From NCBI GenBank assembly GCA_954871525.1, contig OX940871.1, forward strand, positions 868,001 to 932,000: a stretch of 64,000 nucleotides of DNA, in the 5' to 3' direction. How positions within the stretch are numbered: position 1 is the first letter of the stretch; the number at the start of each line of letters is the position of its first letter. Source of the DNA: Parietaria judaica (Eukaryota > Streptophyta > Magnoliopsida > Rosales > Urticaceae). The notes beneath the pieces were generated by a model. That model had not been told where the DNA came from, did no database searches, and saw only the letters and a list, made by a program, of their open reading frames with translations. Both the position numbers and the translations under genes were made by a program. This document shows, piece by piece, positions 25,991 to 39,480 of this stretch.

Positions 25991-28487
25991 ATGGGAGTGG
26001 ATTACTACAACATACTGAAGGTGAACCGGAACGCGAGCGAGGAGGACCTGAAGAAGGCGTACAAGCGCCTCGCCATGATCTGGCACCCCGACAAGAACCC
26101 CGCCGCCAAGCGCGCGGAGGCGGAGTCCAAGTTCAAGCGCATCTCCGAGGCCTACGACGTCCTCTCCGACCCCGCCAAGCGCCAGATCTACGACCTCTAC
26201 GGCGAGGACGCCCTCAAGTCCGGCCAATTCCCCTCCTCCTCCTCCTCCTCCGCTCGCTCCGGGCCCCAATTCCGCCACGCCAACTCCTCCTCCGCCTCGG
26301 CGACCTCGTTCCGCTTCAACCCGCGCGACGCCGACGACATCTTCGCCGAGATCTTCGGATCCGACTACGCCGCCAGGAGCGCCAGCCGCGGCCGCGCCTA
26401 CGGCCGGACGCAGGAGTTTGCCGCGGCGGGGAATGGGAACGGCGGAGCGCAGAGGAAGGCCGCGGCCGTGGAGAACGCGCTGCCGTGCAGCTTGGAGGAG
26501 CTCTGCAAGGGCGTCAAGAAGAAGATGAAGATCTCCAGGACCGTCTACGACTCCTTCGGGTGAGTTCTCGTTGCGATTCGATTCGAATTCTCGGTTTGAA
26601 CATTTCGAGTTTCTTGTTTGTTGAAGATTGAGCCTTGGGATTCAATGCGTGCTTGTTTGTTTTGTTTAAGGATTGTGAGAGATTGTTAGTACGATTCGTG
26701 TTTGTTTGAAGAATGTTATGAGCCCATCGTATCGTTGTTTCCATGTTGATCTACAACTCTTTAGGGTGAGTTAACTCGCGATCCCGGTTGGTTCGAAGAT
26801 TGAGTCGTTTGATTCGGTTCGTGTTTGTCGGTAGGATTCCGAGGAAATACTAGTTCGAATCGTGTAGGTTTGAAGAAAGTTACGAGTCCAAGTTATGTAG
26901 AATTTTAATTTTTATATATCACTGTTTCTTTTGTTAGACATTGCGATTCCGAATTCGTCATTTCGGTTCGGTTCATGTTTGTTTGTTTGTTTGTTTTAGG
27001 ACTCTGAGGGACTGTTAGTTTGATTTGTATCGATGTTACGTCTATCTCGGTTTCTTCGTTGAACTACGACCCTTCGGGTGAGTTAACACTGCGATTCTGA
27101 TTTCGTGTTTGTTATAGTGTCTGAGGAGTTGTTAGTTCAAGTAAGTCAAGAGTCCAAATTTTGTGGGAATGTGAATGTCAATACCGTTGTCTTAAGGAAA
27201 GCGAATACACCGTAGATACCGAGTCCATCAGTCGTTTTTCTATTCGATGATTTAAGAAATGAAACTCTTTGAAATTGCAGATACTTAGCTTTTTTTCTCC
27301 GGCTCTGTTCGATCGAGTTTTTGGATAGACCCTGTAATGACTTGTAGAAACAGGAGGGCGAAATTGGAACTTCGCCTAGCCATTTATGTCCTTATTGATC
27401 TGTAGGCTATGTTAGGGCGATTTTGGGTATTTGCACCGAATCCCATATAAGTTGCCATTCATTCCATCGTGTGGACTGAGGAGAGCTTTCGCGGCTCTCA
27501 AAGGAAAGGCGTTTTGCGATATTTTATTGATTATAAGAGTGTTTGGGAATTACCTTTTCGGTTAATTCCCGTTATCATTTTTGTTTTACATACCGTATCT
27601 ACGTTGCCAGATCAGAATGTGTTTGAGTCTGCTGTCAGATAAATATAATTAATTCTGTAACGGTAGCATCTTAATTTTCTTCTATATTTTTTTTCCTAAA
27701 CATGTTTGTTAGTGCCTTTATGATATAATTTATTTTAGGCATGTGCTAAGATTTTGTTCTCTTGAATAAAGAATTGAAGTAATATTCAACCTCTATGGCT
27801 AAAGTACACTGGTCAACCTATCATGATTAGAAATGACCCAATTCGATTCCCGTCCCGGGCTTAAAACTGAGAAAACCCTATTTCCCGAAGATGTCTGCAC
27901 TAAATGCAAGAGAAAAACTACGCTAATTTGACGAGTTTATGGTCCGAACGTAAATGAAAAACGGTAATTAGATTAGCATGGATAAAATATGAATAATGTT
28001 ATGTTTGTAACATAACGTTCAAACATATTGATGTCCGTCTCTTTTTTGCAGCAAGTCTCGCACCGTGGAGGAGATATTGACGATCGAGATAAAGCCCGGG
28101 TGGAAAAAAGGAACGAAGATTACTTTCCCGGAAAAGGGCAACCAAGAGCCAGGTGTCATTCCGGCAGATCTGATTTTCGTGGTGGATGAGAAACCCCATG
28201 CGCTTTTCAAACGGGACGGCAACGATCTGGTGGTGAATCAAGAGATAACTCTCTTGGAAGCCCTCACGGGGACGAGCCTGGACTTCACCACACTGGACGG
28301 CCGAACCCTCACGGTCCCGGTGAGCGAGATCGTCAAGCCGGGATCTGAGATGGTCGTCCAGAACGAGGGCATGCCGATCTCCAAAGAACCGGGAAAGAAG
28401 GGCAACTTGAGAGTCAAATTTGAAGTCAAATACCCGTCAAGGTTGACATCCGATCAGAAAGCCGATCTCAGGCGCGTTTTGAGATGA
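25991..28487 (+). CDS. Type II (class B) DnaJ/HSP40 co-chaperone
   Basis: Two exons, 25991-26559 and 28052-28487, with a 1,492-bp intron (GTGAGT donor, TTGCAG acceptor) give 334 residues. The J domain (residues 1-~70) starts [20 protein letters not shown] and keeps the HPD motif in WHPDKNP. A linker of Ser, Phe, Arg and Gly follows, with a poly-Ser run at ~81. The substrate-binding CTD I/II region (~150-334) has no CXXCXGXG zinc fingers, which makes it type II (Sis1/DNAJB1-like). [20 protein letters not shown] and [14 protein letters not shown] are typical CTD blocks. It stimulates the ATPase of cytosolic HSP70; no transit peptide or ER retention motif is present. The short Gly-poor linker is a small deviation. 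A DnaJ gene also precedes AHA4 in Arabidopsis, if I recall At3g47940 correctly. Confidence 0.93.
26546..27100 (+). repeat. Repeated exon/donor boundary sequences in the DnaJ intron
   Basis: The true donor context CTACGACTCCTTCGG/GTGAGT (donor at 26560) recurs, degraded, as CTACAACTCTTTAGG/GTGAGT (26766) and CTACGACCCTTCGG/GTGAGT (27078). After each, TTAACNCGCGAT-like or TTGCGAT words follow, and GATTGTTAGT-like words recur downstream. The spacing is 206 and 312 bp. This is a diverged tandem duplication that carried the 5' splice site. Confidence 0.75.
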
Positions 28488-29646
28488 ACCCTAACGACAA
28501 TTGTCACCTAACCGACTAATTGGAGCTCGCTATTGGCCTAAGTGTAAATACACTTTTTGAAGGATGTGAATATGCTTATTTTTATGGAGATCTGCAGGGT
28601 GCCGAGAGGAGCTCGGTTTTCTGGCGTTAGAAGGTTCTTCGAATACACGATCGGGACTTGTTTTTGGTAGGCATGATCGGTGTTTTTGTGTCGATATAGT
28701 TTAGTTTGTTTGGATATATATTATAAATCCGCTTCTGCAATTTTTTGGTGGCTGGTCATATTCTATGAATTTCAGTTTGAATATTCACTGGGAGAACTAG
28801 AATTTGAATTTTGCAGAACAAAGTTGGTTTTGTTTTATAGAGGTTGAGAGTTTTGTAATTTGAATTGTGGGATTTATCGTGTTTTTTCTGCTAGATTCCA
28901 AAATGGCACATTTTTACAACTTTACAGAGGTGAAAAAACCGTGATCGGGAATCCGACGGATGTTTTTTTTTTTTTTTCATTCTTCTTTTCTCTTGATCTG
29001 GTCCCGATTACACAAAATGTCATCAAGAATTTGAACAGATTGGCCCTCCTATTATGAAAATAAATAAAAATAAAAATAACTCCGATACGGAAGTAGCAAA
29101 AATGGCCTCCCGATTATTAATTGTGTCGATACGGTTCCTACACCGTTTAAAAGGGTTACATTGAATGGAAAAAACTTGAGACAAAAAAAAAGTTTCATTT
29201 TTAATTAAAATCATTACATTTAAAAAATAGTTATTCATATATCGATTCTATAATATTAATCTTAAATAATTTTGGAATGAATTAAAAATCTAAATTTATA
29301 ACCATTATGTCTGGTAATTTGTTTTTAAGAAATAATTGGTAATTTATAGTTTTTTATTAATAAGAAACATATGTTATAAATTTAGCGATATTATTAATTT
29401 AACTAATAAGGTCTAAGTCAGGACAAGATAAAATTATTATTTAATTAAAAATATTAATTTATCGAGATTCTAGTGTTTACGAATTTAAACTTGAAGCATG
29501 TTCTTGGCATGGTTTTAATTAATCCCAAGTGATGCTTTTTCTCATGAAACATGATCTTGGCATGCATTTGATTCCAAGTTCCAACACAAAGTTGTTGAAC
29601 TTCACAATTTGTATAACTACTTACTTTTAATCTCCAAGCTTTATTT

Positions 29647-29701
<55 letters not shown>

Positions 29702-31689
29702 TCAATAAATTCATACACGCAAGCATTACTCAACAATGGGCCAACTGACCCAAATACCATTGGGCCTAACTTCAAGCTTAGTCACTTTCTATCATCGTTT
29801 ACATATATTTTTTTTGCACACATATACACTAAATTTTCAACTCGTTGGTGTACTTTGACGATACAACCCTCTAGTTTCTGAAATTGAAAAATCGGTAGAA
29901 AAACAAATGGTATATCTGTCAAAAAAGAAATTGAAAGGTACCTAAAAGCAAAATTTTGAAAATTTAAGTGAATCAAGTATAAAAAAAAAAGAGAGTATAA
30001 TATGTTAGTATAATGTAGTTATATTGTAAAAAATATATATAAATAAGAAATAATATAGCAATATATATATATATATATATATGATGAGAGTACGGAAGTA
30101 AGATAATTATATAATATTGTGCATTGGAAAACAAAAAAAGCAATCGTCACACATTTACCTACAACCTTATCTATAGCTCAACACAATTGGGCTATTTATT
30201 AAAAAGAATGTGATATTCTCATTGAAAGTAATTGGATGCCATGTCAAAATCTCCTTTTGTAATTGAGATATATGTAACAAAATCAAATACCTCTTTCCTA
30301 CTTTTCCTTTTGTCATTTTCTATTTGGTCATGGGATTTCAATGCTCAAAAATCCCTTTGAATGTGACCATGAATCCTAATCATTTAGCACTTAGTGCACT
30401 CCATAAAGTGAAATCAAAAAGGAAGAAAGAAAAAGAAAAGATACATCTCATGAAAATAGACTCCTTTACATATTTATGAACTTTATATTTGACTCATAAG
30501 TGAGGATAACTTTTCATTTAGAAAGCAAGATCCCCATTTTTTCCCGAAAAATGGAACATAGTTTGCGATTCCGTCAAATAAGAACTAGGAGTCGTCGTAT
30601 TGAGAATTGAATTAACATGTTTATTTTAAAGATTATAAAAACTACTAATTTTATAAAATTCGAAATTGAAATTTAGTCGAAGATTTGAAATAAGGAATGC
30701 ATACTCCGGAATCGGAATCCTTATTAATAAGATTAAATAGAATGTTTCTTTTTCAATCTAGTGTTGACTCTGTCAAAAAAAAAATCTAGTGTTGACCGTA
30801 TGGTTGGGCGCAGGTACCGGTTGGGCCAGCACGCTTTCATGTCCACTGCGAGTTTTACTTTCAAATTGAGCGCGCCAGTTTTGCTATCCAAAGACAGTTG
30901 CGGATTGAGCAACCTTGTCCGCGCCCAATAGAAGGTGGAACGGGAAAACCCATCCCGTTCTCCCCTTTGGGAAAGCTTTAGCTTCTATCTCAAATGAATT
31001 TAGGTTTTAAGTGTAAATTAAATAATGAGAGGTTACTTATAAAATGTATAAACCCTTCTCTAGTTTCTTTTTTCTTGTTGTTAATTATAATGTATATATA
31101 TGATTATATTAGATTCCTCGAGCACTAAAAAAACATGTATAGTGAACAAAAAGTTTTAGCTAGGTGTTCAAGCATGAGATGATTAAAGTTCATAGCTAGG
31201 TTTATAGAATTATATGGTGTAGGGTTTATTAGCACACACATAATATAGGTTTAACATTATTATTATTATTATAAACTCATTTTTCCTAACTCTAACGTGC
31301 ATGTAAAGTTCTTTGATAATATATTATTTTCATTGATTTTGATGATTGGTGAGAGTGAGAGACTTATACCTAATCAATAATTATATTTTTACACGTCCAA
31401 GTCTAAAGGACACTTCTCTTTGTCACTAACCTTGCTTTCATTGATTCCCATGGCATGTGTACTTGGAATATATAGCAAAATGACACATCTTTCCACTAAT
31501 TGAACTCATTGATAATGCAATTCTACAAATATATTTTTATAGTGTCCCATGCAATGCAGTTAGGTTCATACGTATACACATTATATATATAAATATATAT
31601 AATATGTATATGCATGGTGGAGAAATATCTTCGGACACGGAACCAGAATACGGATCTTAGAGGCACTAAAAAAAAACTAAAAGAAAAAA
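28488..31689. other. DnaJ 3' flank and AT-rich gene-free DNA
   Basis: 28488-28880 should hold the DnaJ 3' UTR. The rest has no gene. A small GC-richer patch, 30797-30930, begins TTGGGCGCAGG and ends GTCCGCGCCCAAT, a possible ~130-bp element with about 10-bp inverted ends. Confidence 0.45.
29648..29699. repeat. (ATT)n microsatellite
   Basis: About 17 perfect ATT units. The poly-Asn and poly-Tyr ORFs over it are artefacts. Confidence 0.97.
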
Positions 31690-31810
31690 ATCAAGCTTGC
31701 ATAGTCTAGTGGTAAATTCCCTATGATAAGACTTTTCAGGAGGTCTTAAGTTCAATCCCCTGAGACATAGAAAGTGCGTATATATGTAATCTTGGTCGAT
31801 AGTGTTGGGT
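31690..31810 (+). mobile_element. tRNA-derived SINE-like fragment
   Basis: It has a pol III box A-like string GCATAGTCTAGTGGTAAA at 31698-31715 and a box B-like AAGTTCAATCCC at 31748-31759, with about 35 bp between them as in tRNA promoters. It cannot fold as a full tRNA and continues into AT-rich sequence, so it is read as the 5' part of a SINE. Confidence 0.6.
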
Positions 31811-32560
31811 TTTTCGATGATTTTTTATCAATCCCGAGACGGAAATCACGGAATATCATCGAAACTAAGATCTAGATTAATTTCGATCATTAAGAAATTC
31901 GTTTAGACACATTACTAGACTTTTGGTACTTTTGTCGACTGTAGCAAAAACGTTGTGGAATGGCTTGTTCTTCTCCTGGCCGAATTTTTCTTGCTTCCAG
32001 GATCGAGCACGTCAACTGTCGTGCCTCTATTTTTTCCAATAGGTTGTTGCGGGAACGTCTTTGATGACCAAAAAATACCTCGTCGGACGAGGTAGGTCCT
32101 CCTCAGTGCTTAGACGACGAACCGACGAAGAACGGAGAGCTTGGAAAAACTCGAGCTCGGAGCTTAGGGGTAGGCAAGTTTTTCCTCTAGTTTAGGGTTA
32201 TGAGTGTGTGTTTATTTATGAGATCAAAATGTGTATTTATACTACACAGTCTAAATTGACCTAATGGTTTTGGAACCAGTTAATGAATCCAGGTCCATTA
32301 AGTAATTCTTAATTAATTCATTTAAATTAATGATCTCATAAGTAATTCCCGGGTCCGAGTGCGCCCATTATGCCTAAATAACGCAGTCGGGTCAAAACTC
32401 GGAAACCCGTTGAATCCAATATCAGATTCGGGCATAACCTACAGACAGTGGTTACCTACAGACAGTGGTTACGGCCAATAATGTCGCTTGTTTAGAACAT
32501 AAACTCCTATCAAAACATATCCCTAAAATGAATTTGGACATCAAGAGCTCATTGATAACT
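31803..32560. other. LTR-like, moderately GC-rich block
   Basis: It begins TGTTGGGTTTTTCG, a common start for plant LTRs. It contains TATTTATACTAC and poly(A)-like signals and no ORF. A 16-bp phrase CTACAGACAGTGGTTA is duplicated in tandem at about 32449-32472. The right boundary and target duplication were not found, so solo LTR is a guess. Confidence 0.3.
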
Positions 32561-33582
32561 TTGTCAAAGGATAATGGAAAAAAAAAATGAAACTGAGATA
32601 TTAAAAAAGAAAAAAAAAATTAAAGAAAGTGGGGTTCCATATAAATTATAAGGTCGTCCAATTGTCTTCTTCACTGTAATTTGTATCAATATAACTTTTG
32701 ATACAGATACATACATATACATCTACAAATTTTTGTTTATCTTTTTATAAAGTTCGAGATTCTCCCTGTCTCTTATATATATTATATATAAATAGGTATA
32801 TATTGGTAGAAAAATTCATTTCAAAATTCTGTTTGATCCGAACTCATAAATACTTGGTTCTGTTTTTTTCATCATGAGTTGTGTTTTTTAGATTCCCAAA
32901 AACCAACTCAATCCTAAACTATCAAACATATACAATATCTAGATTTTACGCACTAATTATAAGTAAACAATATAGATCAGATGTATAATATATATATATA
33001 TATATACTGTATACACATGACTATGTAATAATATTTAAAGGAGTTCTTCACAAAATCGTTTTTTTTTTACATCTGGTTATAAGCGAGATTAATGTTTATC
33101 TTAATGATGATGATGATGATTATGCTTTTAGTTCGATCTAGATATGACTTGTTTACGCTCCGTTCTCGATTATAATAAATTAAACGACCTATGATCCGCG
33201 TTTTTTACTCCTCGTTTGAAAGAAATAATATGTTCAGCTTTGAGTTTGAACTAACTTAAAATTAATTATTTTTTTTGTAATAAACGTAATTTATTAAATT
33301 TAACATAAATAAAATATATTAAAGTTTAATACAAGCCCTTTCTTTACTCTTGTTTTCTTTAATAATTAAGTATTTGAGGATCTTCCTGCTTAAATTTAAT
33401 TAAATCCCACCTGATATTTATGGAGCCAAAAATTATTTCCTGAAAAATACTTTTTGACAATGAAACTTCATTGTCGTATTTTCTCATAATTTATTACTTG
33501 CTTGCTTTGGGTATTTGGAGAGTACATTTGCGAAATAATATGTGAATTAAAAGCTCAAAGTTTTCATAGATTTTTATATCCC

Positions 33583-33626
<44 letters not shown>

Positions 33627-34248
33627 AGACTATACATGATAATGATATATCCAGCATTTGAAAATAAAAAAAAATCAATTTACTTATATAAATTCCTATC
33701 GTTTTCGCATTAATAAATGCATTCATATAGGTCAAATTTGAGCGACCATACGAAGGTATTTAATTAGACATATTAATTAGTCATAATGATGGCCATAGCA
33801 ATTAGCAAAAATTAGACAAACACATTAGTGTATTTATATTTAAAATCGAGTGACAATCAATTGCTCATTAAATTTTTATTTATGGGTGTACTTTGAACTT
33901 TTAGCTCTATTACAGTATTTATATTTATGAATTCTAATTTTGGTGTAAGATATAATTCTTTGGAATTAATTGTTCATTAACTATATATAGATAATATGTG
34001 ATAAAAGTATTAAAATTATATTCATAGTAAAATGCTAGAAAAATATATACGACAGTCTAATATTAAGATGTAAATTTAATCTTTTTAAATTTCAAAATTT
34101 CCGATTCCGTATTTTATAAAAATATTTAATGCTATATTTATTTTTATTAATTTTAACAATAATTATTTAATCTAGAGAACCAATCCTAAATTGCCAACTG
34201 CCAACTCAATTTTATTTGATAAGAAAAAGACATGAAACATATATTTAT

Positions 34249-34293
<45 letters not shown>

Positions 34294-34764
34294 CTCTTCA
34301 AAGATATTATGGACCAAATACAAAAAGGCAACATCAAATAACAACCAAACAACACACTAGAAGTCTATAATTGTTAGCTTATTATTTATAGAAGTTGCTT
34401 ACTTAGCAGAAATATTCTCATACTTATAAATATAACTTCAGTTTGTATGTCCAAAACACATATTTGAACGAAATTATTCATGGTTTTAATAAATTTTAAA
34501 ATTATGCTCTAAAATTAGTCTTTAAATCAAACACTTATGCTCTTCTTAGACAGTTTTCAATTTTAAACACTTTAAACCTTTAATTTAAAGACTTTTGTTC
34601 TTACGGTTAGACAGTTTTAATTTAGAAAATTATATAGAAAAAACTGTCTAAAATTTTTTGGACACTTTTGGCCTTTACATCTAACACTTTTGGGGCATAA
34701 TTTTGAAATTTATTAAAACCGAGAATAATTTTGTTCAAACATAACAATGGGGCATACAAATTGA

Positions 34765-34825
<61 letters not shown>

Positions 34826-34854
34826 CCCATATATATATATATATATATGTATAT
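32561..34854. other. AT-rich gene-free DNA with TA microsatellites
   Basis: (AT)n runs at 33587-33623, 34255-34288 and 34769-34822, with 34830-34848 beyond. A short GAT run lies near 33105-33120. Nothing coding was found. Confidence 0.6.
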
Positions 34855-34869
34855 TTAAAAGAGGGTGGC

Positions 34870-35140
34870 ACTTCGGCCAAAGTTACAACACAGTCTCGCA
34901 TTAATTGATATATTCAGTACAAGAATCGGTGACATTATTAACGAAGTTTACAGAGAATACTCAGGAAAATATAAACATGTGACCTCTTGAAGATTACAAT
35001 ACAATCTCGCATTAATTGATATATTCAATACAAGAATCGGTGACACTATTAGCGAAGTTTACAAGAGATACTCAGGAATATGAACCCGTGACCTCTTGAA
35101 GATGTGTGTAATAATGTTACCACTCGGTTAAAGAAGTTTT
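34870..35140 (-). mobile_element. tRNA-derived SINE, internally duplicated
   Basis: On the minus strand, TTAACCGAGTGGTAACATT (box A-like) lies near 35125 and GTCACGGGTTCATATTCC (box B-like) near 35085. The body is present twice with a period of 111 bp (about 34883-34993 and 34994-35104). Both copies share CTCGCATTAATTGATATATT, ACAAGAATCGGTGACA and GACCTCTTGAAGAT. Confidence 0.65.
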
Positions 35141-36933
35141 GTTCTATAATTAATTAATTATATATATATATGCAATTGATTTTTTGGTAGAAAAATGTAG
35201 GAAATAAAAATGAAAGAAGAAGATGTGGGAAGCACAACATGTGTTGTGGCAGGCATTGCAATAAATAGAGGTGTTGGAAGGAGTTAATATTAGTGAGTGA
35301 GTGTGGTCCATTACCAATCTCACCATTTCTCAATCTCTTGTCATTTTTGTTTGTAGGACATCATCTCTATTTCATATAATAATACATAAAATGTTCAAGA
35401 TAATTTCTACAAATCAATGGACCAAGAAACTTTGGATTTTCTATATGTCTATTCATGTATTTTTTTTTATGTATATTTTAAAAAGTTTACTTGGATAAAG
35501 CATTTTGGATCCACACATTTAGACCAATTTTTTAGCACATAGATAAAACAGAATATAAATAAAATAAAACGTATATCACACAAGCACTTAATAGTTCCAA
35601 CAACTTCTTAGACTTTCATATCTCCCAAAATAAATACATTTTTGCTAATTTACTATGCTAAAATATTTATCGAATGAACCTTCTAAATCTACATATTATT
35701 GATATTCATAAATTATATTAATTTATTGCATAGAGTGTAGACATTGTTAATGTAAATACACTTTCTTTTTTATTTTACTAATTGTGATAATGGATTTTAA
35801 ATCCGAACCGTCATATCTAGTTTGACGGTTATAATTAATTGAATTTTATACAAAAAAAATTGAAAAAATTGAAATCAAAATAATTATATAATATTATAAA
35901 TCCTTGATGTCAAAGAATTCTTATTATTTATTTTTAAACATCAGTGGCCATGCTCGTTTCGCGTTACGACGGGCGCTACGGACATGGAAACAGAGACAGA
36001 GTCCAGCACCCCACTGCATTCTTAGGCAGGCAAAAGTCGCCCGCACAGTTTGTGGACGGGCTTTATGTTTATTTTAAACAAAATAATGTATATATATATA
36101 TTAGATGAGCGGGAAAAACTCGCCTACCTTTGTAAGCAGACGCAGACAACCCAACCGCAGTAAGGCCGGGCGCAGGCTGCCTACAACCCGTTGTTGGCTG
36201 TCGATACAACACGCCTCTGCCATGGGAAGCACTGTGCCAGGACGAATTCTTTCACTGAAGCCTCCGTGACCCGAACTCCAAAATATATTTTTTATGTTTT
36301 TTTACTTTTTAACCAAAGGTATATTTTGAATTCTGATTATTTTCACGGGATTTTCTTTTCTTGTATTATTTATTCTTAGAAGATAAGTTTTGATAAATAT
36401 TAAGAAAAATGATAAGATGTGGTACGTATGAAAATTGTTGGCCACACAAGTGACAAAGTGCTACGGCATGGTACGGATTGTACCATAATTAAATTTCAAT
36501 TGCTTTTAATTTTTAACCCTTTTTTTTTCTTCATGCAATATTAAAAGAATAAAAGGAAATAAATAGGTATTTTATTACATAAATAAGGCAAAGAAACACG
36601 ACAACGTAACAAATGGTCCATGTGCCACATGGTCACAATTAAATTCAAATGTCACAATGTGACAATCAACAAAAAGAAACTTAATTCTCTAAATAATTAT
36701 TTGATTTTTTTAGTAGAAGATATTAAATAACAATAAGTATCATATTTTTAGTATTTTTTTAATAAATTTAATTTGGAAATAAATATAGCATATTGAATAA
36801 TTGCACCGTCCACTAGAACCAAAAGATCCCACCATGTAATGTAATAGACATGAATGGTTAGATATAAACTTTTTGTGTAATAATAATTCATGATATTTAA
36901 ATTATATTTGAATTTGTATTGTGAATTACTATT
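35141..36933. other. AT-rich gene-free DNA with a GC-richer patch
   Basis: 35940-36260 is distinctly richer in G and C (for example CGACGGGCGCTACGG and AAGGCCGGGCGCAGGCTGC). No ORF of substance or known motif is present; it may be a fragment of a transposable element. Confidence 0.4.
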
Positions 36934-37322
36934 TAAACTATATTACTTTATATATATATATATTTTGCTTCTTAACATTCAAGGATTTATAATTTTATTT
37001 CATTTTGTGAATAAATAAAAGACAAAGCATTAGTATGCAATTTTTATTCTGAAAAAGGCTATATAATTCAAGAACACAAAGTATGGGGTCTTCTTATGAA
37101 TTATTAACATATTTACACAAAGTATGGGGTCTTCTTTAAACTATATTACTTTATATATATATATATATTTTGCTTCTTAACATTCAAGGATTTATAATTT
37201 TATTTCATTTTGTGAATAAATAAAAGACAAAGCATTAGTATGCAATTTTTATTCTGAAAAAGGCTATATAATTCAAGAACACAAAGTATGGGGTCTTCTT
37301 ATGAATTATTAACATATTTATA
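36934..37322 (+). repeat. 203-bp tandem duplication, two near-identical copies
   Basis: Copy 1 begins near 36934 and copy 2 near 37137. Both contain TTTTGCTTCTTAACATTCAA, GACAAAGCATTAGTATGCAA and ACAAAGTATGGGGTCTTCTT. Length change in a TA run is the main visible difference, so the event is recent. Confidence 0.92.
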
Positions 37323-38260
37323 CTAAATATAGGTTCTTCTTAACAATTATTAACATATTTATACTAAATATGTGTCCATTAAATTATAATTGTATTAATT
37401 TTTAGCTTACCTAAATTTAATATACAACATTTTTTCATAGGTTAGGTCAAACTCTCACCTGCTGATGTTGGCTAGTCCATTAATGTCATAAGCTTAAATA
37501 TTATTTAATCCTCTTAGAAAATTATAAAATGTGATTCTTGGTATTCGGTGAAAAATAAATATATTCAATGGATCTCTTAGAATAATATCTCTCTCCCTAA
37601 ATATTTTTATTATTATTTTAAATCGACCCTTGTTGCTATATCTCATACCATATTAATTATGATAAATAATAGTTTATGGTTTTATTGATTTATTTTTATT
37701 TCGGTGACATGAGAAAATAGTCAAAGCATTGAACATGACTCGCTCGCACTATTTTGTGATGCATGGAATAGTCATGGATTTCGTGACTAACCTAATATAA
37801 TATTACTTTCATTTTTTTTAATAATAATATCGTGTCGTGTTTATTCCGTCTTTATTGTTGTTTATTAATTTTAATATAAATGTAAGCTCATTTTTTATTA
37901 TTGTATTCATAAAACATAGATTTTATTCTTATCGTGCCATTCTTATTGCGTTTTTCGTGTCCGTCTTTTGTTATCGTATGAAACGTTGTGTTAATTGAAC
38001 TCATATCGATTTAAACACGACTCGTGGCGTCGTAATATTTTTTTTTTTTGGCTCGTGTTTGTTTTAGGAAGAAAAAAAATATGTCTTGTTTGTGAAATAT
38101 TATCGGGGAAATGATTGAAATATTGTCGGAGTAAATTATAAAGTACAAATATTTATCTTCAATGACTAGTGACTTAATAAATAAATACATCTTTCTATCT
38201 CAAAAAAATTATAAAAAAATAAATTCATCTATCGAAAAATACTTTTTATTTGGATATGTG

Positions 38261-38309
<49 letters not shown>

Positions 38310-39050
38310 CTACTATATATATAAATTTTCTATTAAAAGAAAGTGAACGTGGAGGCATCTTATACACGTACATACTACATATGCATTCATAAAGATACTT
38401 CATAGTATGATTTTATTTTATTTTAATGTAAAGTTACATTTATTATTTATACAAACAAAATCATGTATCATAGAAATTCTTATGAATTAATGGAACTTCT
38501 CTCAAATAAATAATCAAATATAATAAGCTATAGTGGTTTAGCCACCAACTCATATTATCTAAACATAATCTTCTCTTTTTTTTAATAGAAAAAATTTAGT
38601 TACGTGTGTTTTTTCACCTAATAGTTCTCATCTTTCTGGAGGAATTATTTAATAAATAAATACAAAAGTTCATTGAACCTTTCAAAAGCATTTCTAACAG
38701 TCATCAAATGTTACCTAAAGAGCTTACATACCTATATATTTTAATAGAATATTATTCGAATTAAAACTATATCCCTATATATATATGTAATATCATGATA
38801 TTATTCTTTGTATGAAATCTTCTTATTTTCCTTTATGTACTTTTGTATAATATTATCCAGCAATGAACAGCATAACTTTTTCTGTGTTATGTGCTGTATA
38901 TATATACTTCAAATTTTGTATTTGACTAGAAAATTGTAATATTAAATATATGCTAAGATATTTAATTTAAGGAAATATAACTAATGTTATGCATGATTAT
39001 ATTCGCTGAATAATCGCCCAATATATTGTGAAGGTTGAATGATATTCGAG
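37323..39050. other. AT-rich gene-free DNA
   Basis: No gene. (AT)n microsatellite at 38264-38308. Confidence 0.6.
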
Positions 39051-39480
39051 GAGATGTGAAACACATGACACAAACAGATAAAGAAATATATAATTGGATA
39101 TATACGGCATAAATAACAATGTTCTAACGATTGATCCTTCTCGAGAGATGGTTTCCCCCTTCTGTTTGAATGAACGGGTTGCGACCTCTGCCGATGGGGG
39201 ACGCCCCGGGGCTTCTTCCCTATGGTCGATTATCGGGAGCTCTCATGTATGTTGTCATATATAACTGTAAAAAAGAAAAAACTTCGATCGTCTGCCACCA
39301 TAACAGAATTGTTCCGCATATAGGGGATTTTCAATGAGGGGCTGGAGCCAGAGGGTATTGGACCAGCTCACTCGGATTCTATGACTTCGTATTTGACATT
39401 TTGACGTCGAGGTTTCGAGTGAGGTAGTCGATGCCACATGAACAAGAACATATAGCCTCAAAATGCGGCTTACAATCGCA
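39051..39480. other. GC-richer unassigned patch
   Basis: It contains GATGGGGGACGCCCCGGGGC near 39194 and a 68-codon minus-strand ORF (39255-39461) without a known motif. It stands out from the AT-rich surroundings and could be a decayed transposon or gene piece. Confidence 0.3.

Noticed and set aside
25786..26631. 281-codon Arg-rich ORF
   Set aside because: Frame-shifted reading of DnaJ exon 1 and its GA-rich leader.
29454..29881. Poly-Asn and poly-Tyr ORFs on opposite strands
   Set aside because: Both are readings of the (ATT)n microsatellite at 29648-29699.
31690..31760. Functional tRNA gene
   Set aside because: Boxes A and B are present but the arms do not pair into a cloverleaf; better read as a SINE head.
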